DNA of 64,000 nucleotides from Maribacter spongiicola (GCF_004364165.1 NZ_SOAY01000011.1:124001-188000); one strand, 5' to 3'. Shown: positions 9,165 to 18,165, counted from the first letter of the stretch. The notes: a model not told the origin generated them from the letters alone. Translations and numbers: made by a program.

Positions 9165-10304
9165 ATGAAAATAGCAATAGTATGTTACCCTACCTTTGGT
9201 GGTAGTGGTGTAGTCGCAACAGAATTGGGAATTGCATTGGCTAATAGAGGTCATGAGATTCATTTTATTACCTATAAGCAACCTGTTCGGTTAGAGTTGT
9301 TGAGTAATAAAATATTCTTTCATGAAGTTCATGTGCCAGAATATCCACTATTTCATTATCAGCCGTATGAACTTGCATTATCTAGTAAGTTGGTTGATAC
9401 CATTAAACTTCATAAAATAGATCTTTTACACGTGCACTATGCAATACCACATGCGTATGCGGGGTATATGGCAAAGAAAATGTTAGAAGAAGAAGGTATC
9501 TATGTGCCAATGATTACAACATTACATGGTACCGATATCACTTTGGTGGGTAAACATCCTTTTTATAAACCAGCAGTTACTTTTAGTATTAATCAGTCTG
9601 ATGTGGTTACTTCAGTTTCTGAAAGTTTAAAACAAGGAACTTTAAATACTTTTGATATTAAAGGCGAGATTGAAGTTATCCCTAATTTTATCGACGCAAA
9701 AAAATATAGTACTTCTTTTACCAATTGTCAAAGATCAAATATGGCAAGTGAAGGAGAGCGCATAGTAACGCACATTAGTAACTTTAGAAAAGTAAAACGT
9801 ATACCTGATGTAATTAAAATATTCAGTAAAATTCAACTTCAAATTCCTTCAAAACTTATTATGGTCGGTGAAGGACCAGAGAAAGAAGGTGCTGAGCGTT
9901 TATGCGAAGAATTGAGTATTGCCGATAAGGTTATATTTTTAGGTAATAGTAATGAGATCGATAAGATTTTGTGTTTTTCAGATTTATTTTTACTGCCGTC
10001 AGAGTCAGAAAGTTTCGGTCTAGCAGCTCTTGAGGCGATGATAAACAAAGTCCCTGTAATTTCTAGTAACGCTGGTGGTATACCCGAAGTGAATACCGAA
10101 GGTGTAAGTGGGTTTTTGAGTGATATTGGTGACATCAACGATATGGCAGCTAAGGCGATTACCATTTTAAAAAATGATAGTGTTTTAGAGAGATTTAAAC
10201 TTAATGCCTTAAAAGAAGCACAGCGTTTTGATATTCAAAAGGTGGTTCCGCTTTACGAAGAAGTATATGAAAGGGCTTATAAAGGAAGATTCAAAAATGT
10301 TTAA
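9165..10304 (+). CDS. bshA: N-acetyl-alpha-D-glucosaminyl L-malate synthase BshA
   Basis: BshA is a GT4 enzyme that joins GlcNAc from UDP-GlcNAc to L-malate, the first step of bacillithiol synthesis. The N-terminus MKIAIVCYPTFGGSGVVATE is highly characteristic. Also seen are LLHVHYAIPHAYAGYM, TTLHGTDITLVG, VIPNFID, NFRKVKRIPDVI and the nucleotide-sugar E-x7-E region LPSESESFGLAALEAM followed by NAGGIPEV. The 379-residue length matches the family. No bshB or bshC lies in the window. Its last 8 bases overlap the start of the next gene (ATGTTTAA), indicating one transcript. Confidence 0.93.
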   Translation: MKIAIVCYPTFGGSGVVATELGIALANRGHEIHFITYKQPVRLELLSNKIFFHEVHVPEYPLFHYQPYELALSSKLVDTIKLHKIDLLHVHYAIPHAYAGYMAKKMLEEEGIYVPMITTLHGTDITLVGKHPFYKPAVTFSINQSDVVTSVSESLKQGTLNTFDIKGEIEVIPNFIDAKKYSTSFTNCQRSNMASEGERIVTHISNFRKVKRIPDVIKIFSKIQLQIPSKLIMVGEGPEKEGAERLCEELSIADKVIFLGNSNEIDKILCFSDLFLLPSESESFGLAALEAMINKVPVISSNAGGIPEVNTEGVSGFLSDIGDINDMAAKAITILKNDSVLERFKLNALKEAQRFDIQKVVPLYEEVYERAYKGRFKNV

Positions 10305-10743
10305 ATATTTTACTTGTTTTTTTCTGTTAGCTATAATTCAGCTGAATTCTTGTAAGAGCACTGCCCAAAGTAGTTTGCAAGAATCTAATGATACGGGTAT
10401 GGAACTTATTTTAAATGAGAATTACAGCGGATTTGAGCATGAGGAGTATCTTTTAATAAAGAATCAGAAAGAATTGAATGCTTTTTACGGTAAAATAAAC
10501 CGGACCAGAAAACCAGGATTGACTCCGCCTTCAATAGATTTTAGTACTGAAATGATTCTTATATGGTGCGGCGAAAGTACAGCTTCTAATTATGCTGATT
10601 TAGAATTGAACGAGAAAGCTGATTATTTGGAAGTACATAAGTTGAAATCTACAGATGCTAAAGAAGATAATGCATTTATTGTAAGTCCTTTCAGCATGTA
10701 TAGGTTGCCTGTAAGTACCAAAACTCTAAAAATTCAAAAGTAA
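10297..10743 (+). CDS. Small lipoprotein with PrcB_C-like domain
   Basis: The 148-residue protein begins MFKYFTCFFLLAIIQLNSC, a lipoprotein signal with the lipobox cysteine at residue 19. The frame is open upstream to 10228, but the ATG at 10297 places the signal correctly and gives an 8-base overlap with bshA. The mature part (YLLIKNQKELNAFYGKI, then PPSIDFSTEMILIWCGE and SPFSMYRLPV) looks like the C-terminal domain found in PrcB-type protease-complex proteins, a fold seen in many Bacteroidota lipoproteins. Function is unknown. Translational coupling to bshA is likely. Confidence 0.7.
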   Translation: MFKYFTCFFLLAIIQLNSCKSTAQSSLQESNDTGMELILNENYSGFEHEEYLLIKNQKELNAFYGKINRTRKPGLTPPSIDFSTEMILIWCGESTASNYADLELNEKADYLEVHKLKSTDAKEDNAFIVSPFSMYRLPVSTKTLKIQK

Positions 10744-10863
10744 TTAGTCGATAATTATTCTACATTCAACTATCAAACGATTTTTATTGCTGTATAAAGT
10801 AATTATTTGCTAAGCAGCTCACCTACAACTAATTTTACATTTTATAACCCCAAATTATCAATT

Positions 10864-12045
10864 ATGAAAACTACCACTGTTTTTAGTTTTTTAGTACTGC
10901 TTATGTTCTCATCTGTCACTTTTGCCCAAGATGAACTTCAGATAACGGCAAAGGATAGTATTGTACAGAGCTCTTGGATTTTTGGTGTCGGTTTAAACGC
11001 TGTAGATGATTCAGGTAACGTTTTTAACGGTATTTTTAATGTTAGTGATGAATGGAATATTGTTCCTTTTCCTTCTAGAGTAAGTATTGGAAGGTATTTT
11101 AAAAGTGGTTTAGGTTTGGAAGCTGTTGGTACCTATAATCAATATAAGGAAGGTAAAATTATTGATGCAGAAGTTATTTCTGATAATATCAGTTATTTTG
11201 GTATTGATGGTAGAGTAACTTATGACATTAATAAGATTATTGGTCAGACAGCATGGTTTGATCCCTATGTAGGTATTGGTGCCGGGTATACAGATGCAAA
11301 TAATAAAGGGAGAGGTACTTATAACGCAGTAGTCGGTTTTAGAACATGGTTTTCGGATCGTTGGGGGTTAGACTTTAACTCGACTGGTAAATGGGCTATG
11401 AGTCAAGGTGAAGGCGCTACCAACCATATACAACATGCAGCGGGAGTTGTTTATCAATTCGGTATTGAAAAAGGACTTTCTAAACGAGGCGAGGAAAAAC
11501 TAGAACTTTTAGCAGCTATCGCAAAAGAGAAACAACGTCAAACAGATTCTATCAATGAAGTTAACCGTTTAAAAGACGAAAAATTATTGGCAGAAAGACT
11601 CAAAAAACAACAAGAGGAAGATGCATTGGCTGCAGCTGAGAAAGCTAAAGTAGATGCAATTAATAAGCGTAAGACAGAAATTAAGTCGAGAATTGAGAAT
11701 TTAGGAAATGTATATTTTGGTTTAAACTCTTCGGTTGTTACTTCTTCATCTAAAAAAGTGTTAGACTCTTTAGTTCAGGTTTTAGAAGAGATACCAACAT
11801 TAACTTTAAAAATAACTTCCCATACCGATTCTCGAGGAACCTCGAAATATAATGACTGGCTATCGCAACGCAGGGTCGATAAAACTAAGGATTATTTACT
11901 ATCTAAAGGAGTATCTGAAGATAAGTTGACGACAGAAGCTTACGGTGAGACCCAACTATTAAACGAGTGTGATGATAATACATATTGTCCTGAAGAAAAG
12001 CATGCGGTTAACAGACGTTCTGAGTTTGTGATACTAGAATTCTAA
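10864..12045 (+). CDS. OmpA-family outer-membrane protein
   Basis: A signal peptide ending at TFAQD opens this 393-residue protein. I chose the ATG at 10864; the open frame continues upstream to 10807 but those codons precede the signal. The N-terminal half (about 25-215) is beta-barrel-like, with alternating aromatic strands (FDPYVGIGAGYTDANNKGR, RTWFSDRWGLDFNSTGKW). A charged coiled-coil (about 215-285; LLAAIAKEKQRQTDSINE, LAERLKKQQEEDALAAAEKA) leads to an OmpA C-terminal peptidoglycan-binding domain (about 290-390; KITSHTDSRGTSKYNDWLSQ, then RRVDKTKDYL and NRRSEFVIL). It links outer membrane to cell wall. It ends at a strong terminator. Confidence 0.9.
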   Translation: MKTTTVFSFLVLLMFSSVTFAQDELQITAKDSIVQSSWIFGVGLNAVDDSGNVFNGIFNVSDEWNIVPFPSRVSIGRYFKSGLGLEAVGTYNQYKEGKIIDAEVISDNISYFGIDGRVTYDINKIIGQTAWFDPYVGIGAGYTDANNKGRGTYNAVVGFRTWFSDRWGLDFNSTGKWAMSQGEGATNHIQHAAGVVYQFGIEKGLSKRGEEKLELLAAIAKEKQRQTDSINEVNRLKDEKLLAERLKKQQEEDALAAAEKAKVDAINKRKTEIKSRIENLGNVYFGLNSSVVTSSSKKVLDSLVQVLEEIPTLTLKITSHTDSRGTSKYNDWLSQRRVDKTKDYLLSKGVSEDKLTTEAYGETQLLNECDDNTYCPEEKHAVNRRSEFVILEF

Positions 12046-12050
12046 TAAGA

Positions 12051-12110
12051 TTACACCTTATAAAAAAGCCCCTTTAGTAATTACTAAAGGGGCTTTTTTA
12101 TAAGGTGTTA
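12051..12110. terminator. Bidirectional intrinsic terminator, 60-bp near-perfect palindrome
   Basis: Two 30-base arms (12051-12080 and 12081-12110) are inverted copies with one mismatch near the outer end. The core AAAAAAGCCCC...GGGGCTTTTTT gives a GC stem with a T-run on both strands, so it can end the rightward OmpA gene and the leftward lipoprotein gene. The right end includes the stop codon of the leftward gene. Confidence 0.9.
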
Positions 12111-12785
12111 ACCAACAGAGAATGTAAAGACCTCAGAGGTAGATTCATTACCGATGCTATCTTTGGTTATAATTTTCCAATAATAGGTTTTATCTGCTTC
12201 AACTGGTATATCATTAAATCTAGTTTCTGTAATATCCGTTCCATAAAGCTGAGGGTCTTTTGCTTCACCAAAAAATAAATCATAAGAAACAATGTCGTCA
12301 TCAGGATCTTCTGATTTCCATATTAAATTAACCGTTGTGCTAGTTTGCGATATTGAAGCTCCTGAAACAGGGGAGATAGCTGTAGCAGGATAGGGTACTG
12401 CAGACTCTAAACCTGGACCTTCATTATAAAAATTCCAAATTTCGCTAGTACTATTGAGTTTTCCGGTTACAAACCATGAATAGGGTACGCCGCGATCTAG
12501 GGTAATGGCAACGTCAGAATCATCACTTTCTATTAATTCTGTCTGTTCACTTACAACATTCGTTAAATGCACGATATACGGACTATTATCATTTTCATCT
12601 AACCATTCAAAAACGAGCTCGCTTTGCGTATCAGAAACTATGATTCCTTCGGTACATTCAGAGTCATCTTCAGGGAAGATTAGCGTGATGTTTATTTGAT
12701 CTTTGGCGTATTCCAAAACATCTGAATCTACACCGCATGATTGAAGTATTACTAATAGGAAAACTAAAAATCCGCTTTTTTTCAC
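12108..12785 (-). CDS. Lipoprotein with FN3-like domains, coupled to the upstream GSDH protein
   Basis: The 225-residue protein starts with a lipoprotein signal (KKSGFLVFLLVILQSCGVD; cysteine at about residue 17). The start is GTG at 12785, giving a 4-base GTGA overlap with the stop of the 1125-residue GSDH protein upstream. The mature part seems to hold two fibronectin-III-like beta-sandwich modules: about 30-120, and a clearer one at about 130-225 with PVSGASISQTSTTVNLIWKS, DDIVSYDLFFGE and TYYWKIITKDSIGNESTSE. No catalytic motif is visible. The overlap argues for co-translation and a shared function at the cell surface, such as anchoring or substrate binding. Confidence 0.75.
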   Translation of the reverse strand: MKKSGFLVFLLVILQSCGVDSDVLEYAKDQINITLIFPEDDSECTEGIIVSDTQSELVFEWLDENDNSPYIVHLTNVVSEQTELIESDDSDVAITLDRGVPYSWFVTGKLNSTSEIWNFYNEGPGLESAVPYPATAISPVSGASISQTSTTVNLIWKSEDPDDDIVSYDLFFGEAKDPQLYGTDITETRFNDIPVEADKTYYWKIITKDSIGNESTSEVFTFSVG

Positions 12786-15700
12786 TGTTTTAAAAGTTTG
12801 AAGGATTTATTGAAGTTATCATTCTTCAATCTTAAAAAATAAATACCTGAGCTTAATAAGCTAGTATTAATTTCAATGATTGATTGTTCAACATTATAGT
12901 TGCCTGAATGTACTAAAACTCCTGCTTCTGTAAAAATAGCTATTTCAATCTTATCTACTGTAAGAGTTTTTAAATCTATTGATAGACTATTACCTACCGG
13001 ATTTGGATAAATTATTGGAGTCGTTCCCAAATATATAGTTTCTTCAAATTTTCCTTGACACAGTTGATCGGTAATAACACTTATCGTACTAATTTCATCT
13101 AATAACGGAATGCTGATTTGTTCTTTTCTAGTTTGAAAACTTTTACCGTTTACTTTCACGGTATATTCATCGCCACCGCTCAATTTTAAGTTTACACTGT
13201 TGGTCAAAGAATCGAAGTCTAAGAGTACACTTAAGGGTAAAGGTTCGTTAATAATTATTTTAGAACAGTTTTGATAATTTGTAGAGGAAGTAGAAGATAT
13301 GCATAAATTATATTCTCCTTTGGCTAATTCGGCAATAGTTAGTGTTTCAGTGAAGGCAATGGTTCTATTTTCACCTTCACCAGTAATAGTAGCATTAAAT
13401 TCTTCGTCAGTTAAAGATTCAATGAATAAAGATCCGTTATCTCTACCAACACAAGAAGTACCTGTTGAAGTAATTTTAAACTGATTAGCAGGATATGATG
13501 TTACTATGCATCCATTTTCATCTACTAATTCACCATTGGGAGTGTTAGGGCAAATATCATTTATATTTAAAACACCGTCGCCATCATCATCTGATTTATT
13601 ACTAGCGGCTGCTATTGTCAATATAAAATCAGTAGTGCAGCCTTCTGACGTTGTAAAAATATAGGTTCCAGATTGTGAAGTATTTGCGCTCTCTATTACA
13701 TAATCATTGTTTACGACGGAACCTCCAGGTAAAGTGATTGTAAAAGCAATGTCATTAGGTAAAATGCTTAAGGTTATGGCATCTCCTTCGGTAATAGTTA
13801 AGTTGTTGCTTCCACTATCCCAAGTACCATCAATCAAATATTCGGGTATTACACTTTCGTTAGTGCAAAAAACCGCTCCCCATTTGGCAATATTATTCGC
13901 ATTGGTATTTCCTGCACTACTAAAATTGCCACCAACCAAAAGTTCGGTGTCATTCTTAATAAACTGTAAAGCATTAACTCTAGTATTTACCCCTACATTT
14001 GTAGCTGTACCTAAAGCTTGCCAACCATTTTCGGTACTCCAACGTGCAATATTGTTTACTAACTTATCAACTGTACCATTATCAGTTGCAGTATCAAATG
14101 TACCACCAACATATATATAAATTCCACTGCTGGTAATTGCGTTTACATTCCCACTTACTCCAGTCCCTAAAGCTTCCCAAGTGTTATTGTTTTTATGGTA
14201 TCGAGCTATTCTATTTACAGTTTTATCTCCGGCAATAGCAAAATTACCACCAACATATAAATAATCACCTGCAGAATCCATGGCTTGTACAAATCCACTT
14301 GTACCAGAACCAAGAGCAGACCAATTAGAGCCGTTCCATAAGGCAATTCTTGTTGCAGCTATACCACCGGCAGTATCAAAATTTCCGCCAATATATACCC
14401 TATTATTATCATCTATATGTATAGAGCGAACCTCATTGTTGGTACCTGAAATATTAGTTGTGGCATCGGTCAGTAAGCTCCAAGATTCATTTTCCCATTT
14501 TGCAATATTATTGGCATCCAAGCCACCAGCTGTTGTAAATACACCTCCTACGAACAAAGTTCCATTTTCATTAAAAGCCATGGTTGCGATTGGTCCGTTT
14601 GTACCAGAACTCAAGGCTGACCATGTAGTGCCGTTCCACTTCGCGATATTGTTAGCTTCAATGCCGTTTACTATAGTAAAATCACCTGCAATGTAAAGAG
14701 TTCCGTCAGGGGCTAAAGCTATTGCTAGAACAGAACCTTCTACGCCACTACCAAGTGATGCCCACACTTCAGTATCACTTAGAGTTGCCAAGTCTGATGC
14801 ACTAATACCGCCGGCAGAATTAAAGGATCCAGCAATAAAGCTTGTACCATTGGTTGATGATATAATAGATTGCACGATACCATCTGTACCTGAGGATAGT
14901 GGTTTCCATTCTCCTATTCCGTTTACGGGAGTTGTTACGGGACCTGTTATGGTTTCTGTTAATTTAAATAATTTAGCATTTGCCCCATAATCAGAAAAAT
15001 ATAATTCACCAGCTTCATCTTCACCAAATGAGGAAATAAATTCTCCATTTGTTTTAAAAAGAAGTTCGTTGGTTGTACTTCCGTTGGCGGCATTGTATGC
15101 TAACGCCCATACACGGCCAGAAACATAGTCGCCATAAATGTATTTATTTTTTAAACTATTGCTTGTTAAAGATCCTCTATAGGTGTAGCCACCGGTTATG
15201 GAAAGGTCAGATGCATTATGGTCATAGAAGAATATTGGTTTACTATCGGGTGAAGTAGCAAGTGATGTTTCGTTACCATAGCTAGGTTCTGTATTTGCTT
15301 CAAACCTATTCCAACCATAGTTGCCGCCTTTGGTAATTATATTTATCTCTTCATAGGAATTTTGACCTACATCTGATCCCCAAAGGTTACCAGTTGGGTC
15401 AAAAGAGAATTTCCAGGTATTTCTAATACCCCAGGCATACAACTCATCTAATCCCGATTGACCTACTCTTGGATTATCTGAAGGTATTTCATAATTGCCA
15501 TTTGGTAGTTCAGCGTTTGTTTCTACCGGATTATTACCATCAAGATCAATATCGATTCTAAGTAAACTACCAAAAACGGTATTTAAATTTTGTCCATTTC
15601 GTTGAGGATCTCCGCCACCGCCGCCATCACCAATAGAGATGTACAAATAACCATCTGGACCAAAAGCAATTTTGCCACCGTTATGGTTAGAATCTGATTG

Positions 15701-16159
15701 GTTTTTAGTGAATTGCGCAATGATGGTTCTTGAATTAGCGTCAATCAAGTTAGGGTTAGTGCTGTTAACAGTATAACGAGCAATATTAATTCTATAATTA
15801 CTGGGCTGGTCTATATAGTAAACAAAAATGTAGCCATTAGTACTGTAATTAGGGTGAAGGGCAAGACCTAGAAGTCCTATTTCTTGACCCGCACTATAAG
15901 AAACTATTGAAGAAATATCTAAGAATGTAGTAAGTTCTCCAACAGTTGCGTTAGATTTATTTGGAAATACTTTTATTCTACCAGGCTGTTCAACTACAAA
16001 TAGGCGGTTGGATCCATCGTTGCTATTTTGAATTTCAACAGGAAAGTTGAAATCTAAATTCGGGAAAGCATTTTCATATGAGACCTGACCTCTGCTTGGG
16101 TGTATTGATAAAATTATTAGGAAAATAATTAACACTATAATATTCTGCTTCGGCGACAT
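12782..16159 (-). CDS. Secreted PQQ-type sugar dehydrogenase (GSDH) with propeller repeats, TSP3 motif and T9SS tail
   Basis: After a signal peptide (about residues 1-24, ending SRGQV), residues about 30-400 form a glucose/sorbosone dehydrogenase propeller. H159 in SNHNGGKIAFGPDGYLYISI and R246-N247 in YAWGIRNTWKFSFDP match the active-site positions of soluble PQQ glucose dehydrogenase. IGDGGGGGDP, VGQNSYEEINII and KGGNYGWNRFE support the fold. Residues about 415-790 hold repeats of about 45 residues (NNIAKWNGTTWSALSSGTNG, LFVGGVFTTAGG) like a second propeller. A thrombospondin-3 type calcium motif (DDDGDGVLNINDICPNTPNG) lies near 855-885 and a T9SS type-A sorting domain (IIYPNPVGNSLSID to the end) at about 1048-1125. 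Unlike its two larger relatives to the right it has no CxxCH haem motifs. PQQ use is inferred from the family. Confidence 0.85.
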   Translation of the reverse strand: MSPKQNIIVLIIFLIILSIHPSRGQVSYENAFPNLDFNFPVEIQNSNDGSNRLFVVEQPGRIKVFPNKSNATVGELTTFLDISSIVSYSAGQEIGLLGLALHPNYSTNGYIFVYYIDQPSNYRINIARYTVNSTNPNLIDANSRTIIAQFTKNQSDSNHNGGKIAFGPDGYLYISIGDGGGGGDPQRNGQNLNTVFGSLLRIDIDLDGNNPVETNAELPNGNYEIPSDNPRVGQSGLDELYAWGIRNTWKFSFDPTGNLWGSDVGQNSYEEINIITKGGNYGWNRFEANTEPSYGNETSLATSPDSKPIFFYDHNASDLSITGGYTYRGSLTSNSLKNKYIYGDYVSGRVWALAYNAANGSTTNELLFKTNGEFISSFGEDEAGELYFSDYGANAKLFKLTETITGPVTTPVNGIGEWKPLSSGTDGIVQSIISSTNGTSFIAGSFNSAGGISASDLATLSDTEVWASLGSGVEGSVLAIALAPDGTLYIAGDFTIVNGIEANNIAKWNGTTWSALSSGTNGPIATMAFNENGTLFVGGVFTTAGGLDANNIAKWENESWSLLTDATTNISGTNNEVRSIHIDDNNRVYIGGNFDTAGGIAATRIALWNGSNWSALGSGTSGFVQAMDSAGDYLYVGGNFAIAGDKTVNRIARYHKNNNTWEALGTGVSGNVNAITSSGIYIYVGGTFDTATDNGTVDKLVNNIARWSTENGWQALGTATNVGVNTRVNALQFIKNDTELLVGGNFSSAGNTNANNIAKWGAVFCTNESVIPEYLIDGTWDSGSNNLTITEGDAITLSILPNDIAFTITLPGGSVVNNDYVIESANTSQSGTYIFTTSEGCTTDFILTIAAASNKSDDDGDGVLNINDICPNTPNGELVDENGCIVTSYPANQFKITSTGTSCVGRDNGSLFIESLTDEEFNATITGEGENRTIAFTETLTIAELAKGEYNLCISSTSSTNYQNCSKIIINEPLPLSVLLDFDSLTNSVNLKLSGGDEYTVKVNGKSFQTRKEQISIPLLDEISTISVITDQLCQGKFEETIYLGTTPIIYPNPVGNSLSIDLKTLTVDKIEIAIFTEAGVLVHSGNYNVEQSIIEINTSLLSSGIYFLRLKNDNFNKSFKLLKQ

Positions 16160-16268
16160 ACGTGTTTTTTAGAACGGTATCAAATATACTGTTCATTCTA
16201 CTATTTTCTTAATTTAGAATACTTAAAATTGGACTCTAAAAAAACGCTAAGATTTTAGTTGACAATTG

Positions 16269-17810
16269 TTAAATGAGATTGGCTTGTATTTTTTCAGCGA
16301 GAATATTACTAGACCATATAATTCTTGCGCAATGCTCTAAATGCCAAAAAATTTTATCTTCGATTTGGTTACCAGCTAATAAGGGCCCTGCAACAAATAA
16401 GTTTTCTGAAGCTTGCATATTTGCATCTACTTTGAATCCTATTTTAGATAAATTTGGTTCACATAGACCTTTGTTAATAAGATTTTTAAAGAATGGTGAT
16501 AAATCATTGGAATTTAAGTCTACGCTCCCAAGACAATTAATAACAATATTAAAGGTTTCAGAATCTTCGATAGTCTCTTTAGCATTGCTGTTACTATAAG
16601 TCATGGTCAAGCCATCTGAACTTTCGTAAAGACTTTGAAAACGACCTTTAATATGTTCAAATCTTTCACGATTTGATAGTTCTTCGACAACAGATAGATA
16701 ATGATTGCCAGCGCAACGCTGTCGTCTACCGATTTGATTACCATAAAAACATGCAAAATTCAATAACTCTTCATTGGTCAAACTTGGGAGTAAAATACCA
16801 AAACCTTTAGAAATAATACCAACTGTTGTAGCTGCACCTAGCCCTTGCTTTTCAGCTTCATCAATATCTTTGTGAGCTGCTTCCGCAATAGTTTTGGCGG
16901 TCAAATTTTTTTTCTCGGCAAGTAATTCTAAATGCTTTGCCTTAAATTGTTTTGCCTTAATTGAATCAAATGTTCCGTCAGGCATTACACCATGGGAAGA
17001 GAGGGTTTTAAATGACGTATCATATTCATCAATATTTAGTTTATCACAGATTTTGTAAATCATTTCTAAACCACTTGCATTTGCGCCTAAAACTGCAATT
17101 TTTGTTTTTAGTTTTTTTGATTTACGACGATTTATGAAACTTGAAATTTGTTCCATATTTTTCTCCATTCCTAAACCATATGGTTCTTTTATGTAGAGGC
17201 TATTATTATGATTCTTTATTTCGCCGTTAAATAATTTTTTATAGGGTAATGAACCTATAGAAAGCACTATTTTTTCTGAGGAAATAAAAGTATTGTCTAT
17301 AAAATTAATTTGAAAATTATCTGCTTTTTTGGTGATGTTACTTGTTTCTTTTTGAATGTAAGTTATTTTTAGTTTTTTTTCGCCTTCTAACTTATCTATT
17401 CGTCCCAACACCTCTTGGTTAATATACTTGCCGAAGAAAAATCTAGGAATATATAAATCATCCCATTCTCCTTTTTTAAATAGGGGGCTGTTTATTTCTG
17501 CCCACTTTGTAGCATACATTCCACCATTCTCGATAAATTCCTCTACAAGTTCATCAAGGTTGGCATCTAGCCAATTCTTAAAATGTGTTCTATGTGGTTC
17601 TGTAATGAAGTTCTTTAGATCCTGTATTAAAAGAACTGATTTTCCAGAACGATTACCATAAGGCATACCTTTAAAGAAATCATTACTCTTGTCTATAATG
17701 AAAATTTCTATTTCATTGATGTGTTCTTCCTTTTCAATGTTATCTAACAAAGGAATTAAGGTATAACTTGTCGCTATCCCGGCTCCAATAAATGCGATTT
17801 TTTCTGACAT
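16269..17810 (-). CDS. FAD/NAD(P)-binding protein (NAD_binding_9-type)
   Basis: The 513-residue cytoplasmic protein opens with a dinucleotide-binding fold (KIAFIGAGIATSYTLIPLL, GxGxxxS type) and an acidic strand end (EIFIIDKSNDFFKGMPYG). A second nucleotide-binding stretch occurs near residues 235-250 (KTKIAVLGANASGLEMIYKI), and the C-terminal part has NIVINCLGSVDLNSND and NLFVAGPLLAGNQIEDKIFW. This resembles the FAD-NAD(P)-binding family that includes lysine/ornithine N-monooxygenase-like and HI0933-like enzymes, but the substrate is not identifiable. It stands alone: 109 bases separate it from the GSDH gene downstream, and a TAAATTTG box on its strand (17918-17911) could be its promoter. 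Confidence 0.7.
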   Translation of the reverse strand: MSEKIAFIGAGIATSYTLIPLLDNIEKEEHINEIEIFIIDKSNDFFKGMPYGNRSGKSVLLIQDLKNFITEPHRTHFKNWLDANLDELVEEFIENGGMYATKWAEINSPLFKKGEWDDLYIPRFFFGKYINQEVLGRIDKLEGEKKLKITYIQKETSNITKKADNFQINFIDNTFISSEKIVLSIGSLPYKKLFNGEIKNHNNSLYIKEPYGLGMEKNMEQISSFINRRKSKKLKTKIAVLGANASGLEMIYKICDKLNIDEYDTSFKTLSSHGVMPDGTFDSIKAKQFKAKHLELLAEKKNLTAKTIAEAAHKDIDEAEKQGLGAATTVGIISKGFGILLPSLTNEELLNFACFYGNQIGRRQRCAGNHYLSVVEELSNRERFEHIKGRFQSLYESSDGLTMTYSNSNAKETIEDSETFNIVINCLGSVDLNSNDLSPFFKNLINKGLCEPNLSKIGFKVDANMQASENLFVAGPLLAGNQIEDKIFWHLEHCARIIWSSNILAEKIQANLI

Positions 17811-17943
17811 TTTTAAAAAATATATTATATAAAATTGACTAAATATTATTGAATTTCAAAGGCATGTATTTTATATTTGTTCAATTCGACTATATCATCG
17901 ATTATATGCTCAAATTTAGTAATTAACTTTGCTTTCTTCGTAT

Positions 17944-17972
17944 AAAAAAAAGCCCGTAGTTAACGGGCTTTT
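17944..17972 (-). terminator. Intrinsic terminator after the tRNA-like gene
   Basis: A 10-bp stem (AAAAGCCCGT / ACGGGCTTTT) with a 5-base loop is followed, on the minus strand, by a run of eight T. It lies 5 bases after the 3' end of the leftward tRNA-Ser-like gene. On the plus strand the T-run is shorter but present. Confidence 0.8.
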
Positions 17973-17976
17973 ATAG

Positions 17977-18066
17977 CGGAGGAAGAAGGGATTCGAACCC
18001 TCGGAGGCGTTAACCTCAATAATAAAATACATCATTATCTACAATAGACCACTCTGCCATTCCTCC
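17977..18066 (-). tRNA. tRNA-Ser-like gene, aberrant anticodon arm (possible pseudo-tRNA)
   Basis: Read leftwards, 90 bases show a class-II tRNA plan. There is a 7-bp acceptor stem (GGAGGAA / TTCCTCC) with G73, a serine-type D-arm (GCAGAGTGGTCTATTGT), a long variable arm with a clean stem (GAGG / CCTC) and a T-arm with TTCGAAT. Two parts are wrong. The anticodon region (18044-18023) pairs GATAAT with ATTATT around a 10-base loop instead of 7, with no T33-anticodon-purine layout, so no anticodon can be assigned. The 3' strand of the T stem has one extra base before the acceptor (CCCTTC then TTCCTCC). No CCA is encoded. Either a decaying tRNA-Ser or an unusual variant; its own terminator follows. 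Confidence 0.6.
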
Positions 18067-18157
18067 AATTCTTTATAGAAAACGTGTACTATTTGATAAT
18101 ATTGTGGGTATGTAATTTTTTTAACCAAATGAAATTTATTTTGTCCCAAGGTTAAGG

Positions 18158-18165
18158 TAAATTTG
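18158..18165 (+). promoter_or_regulatory. Candidate -7 box upstream of the giant GSDH-cytochrome gene
   Basis: TAAATTTG matches TAnnTTTG. The only upstream TTG (18141-18143) is 14 bases away, short for a Bacteroidota promoter. It lies about 110 bases before the chosen ATG and is the best match between the tRNA and the gene. Confidence 0.25.

Noticed and set aside
13299-14696. Several rightward open frames of 60-140 codons inside the leftward GSDH gene
   Set aside because: All lie in the shadow of a strongly supported 1125-residue protein with clear domains; no signal or domain of their own.
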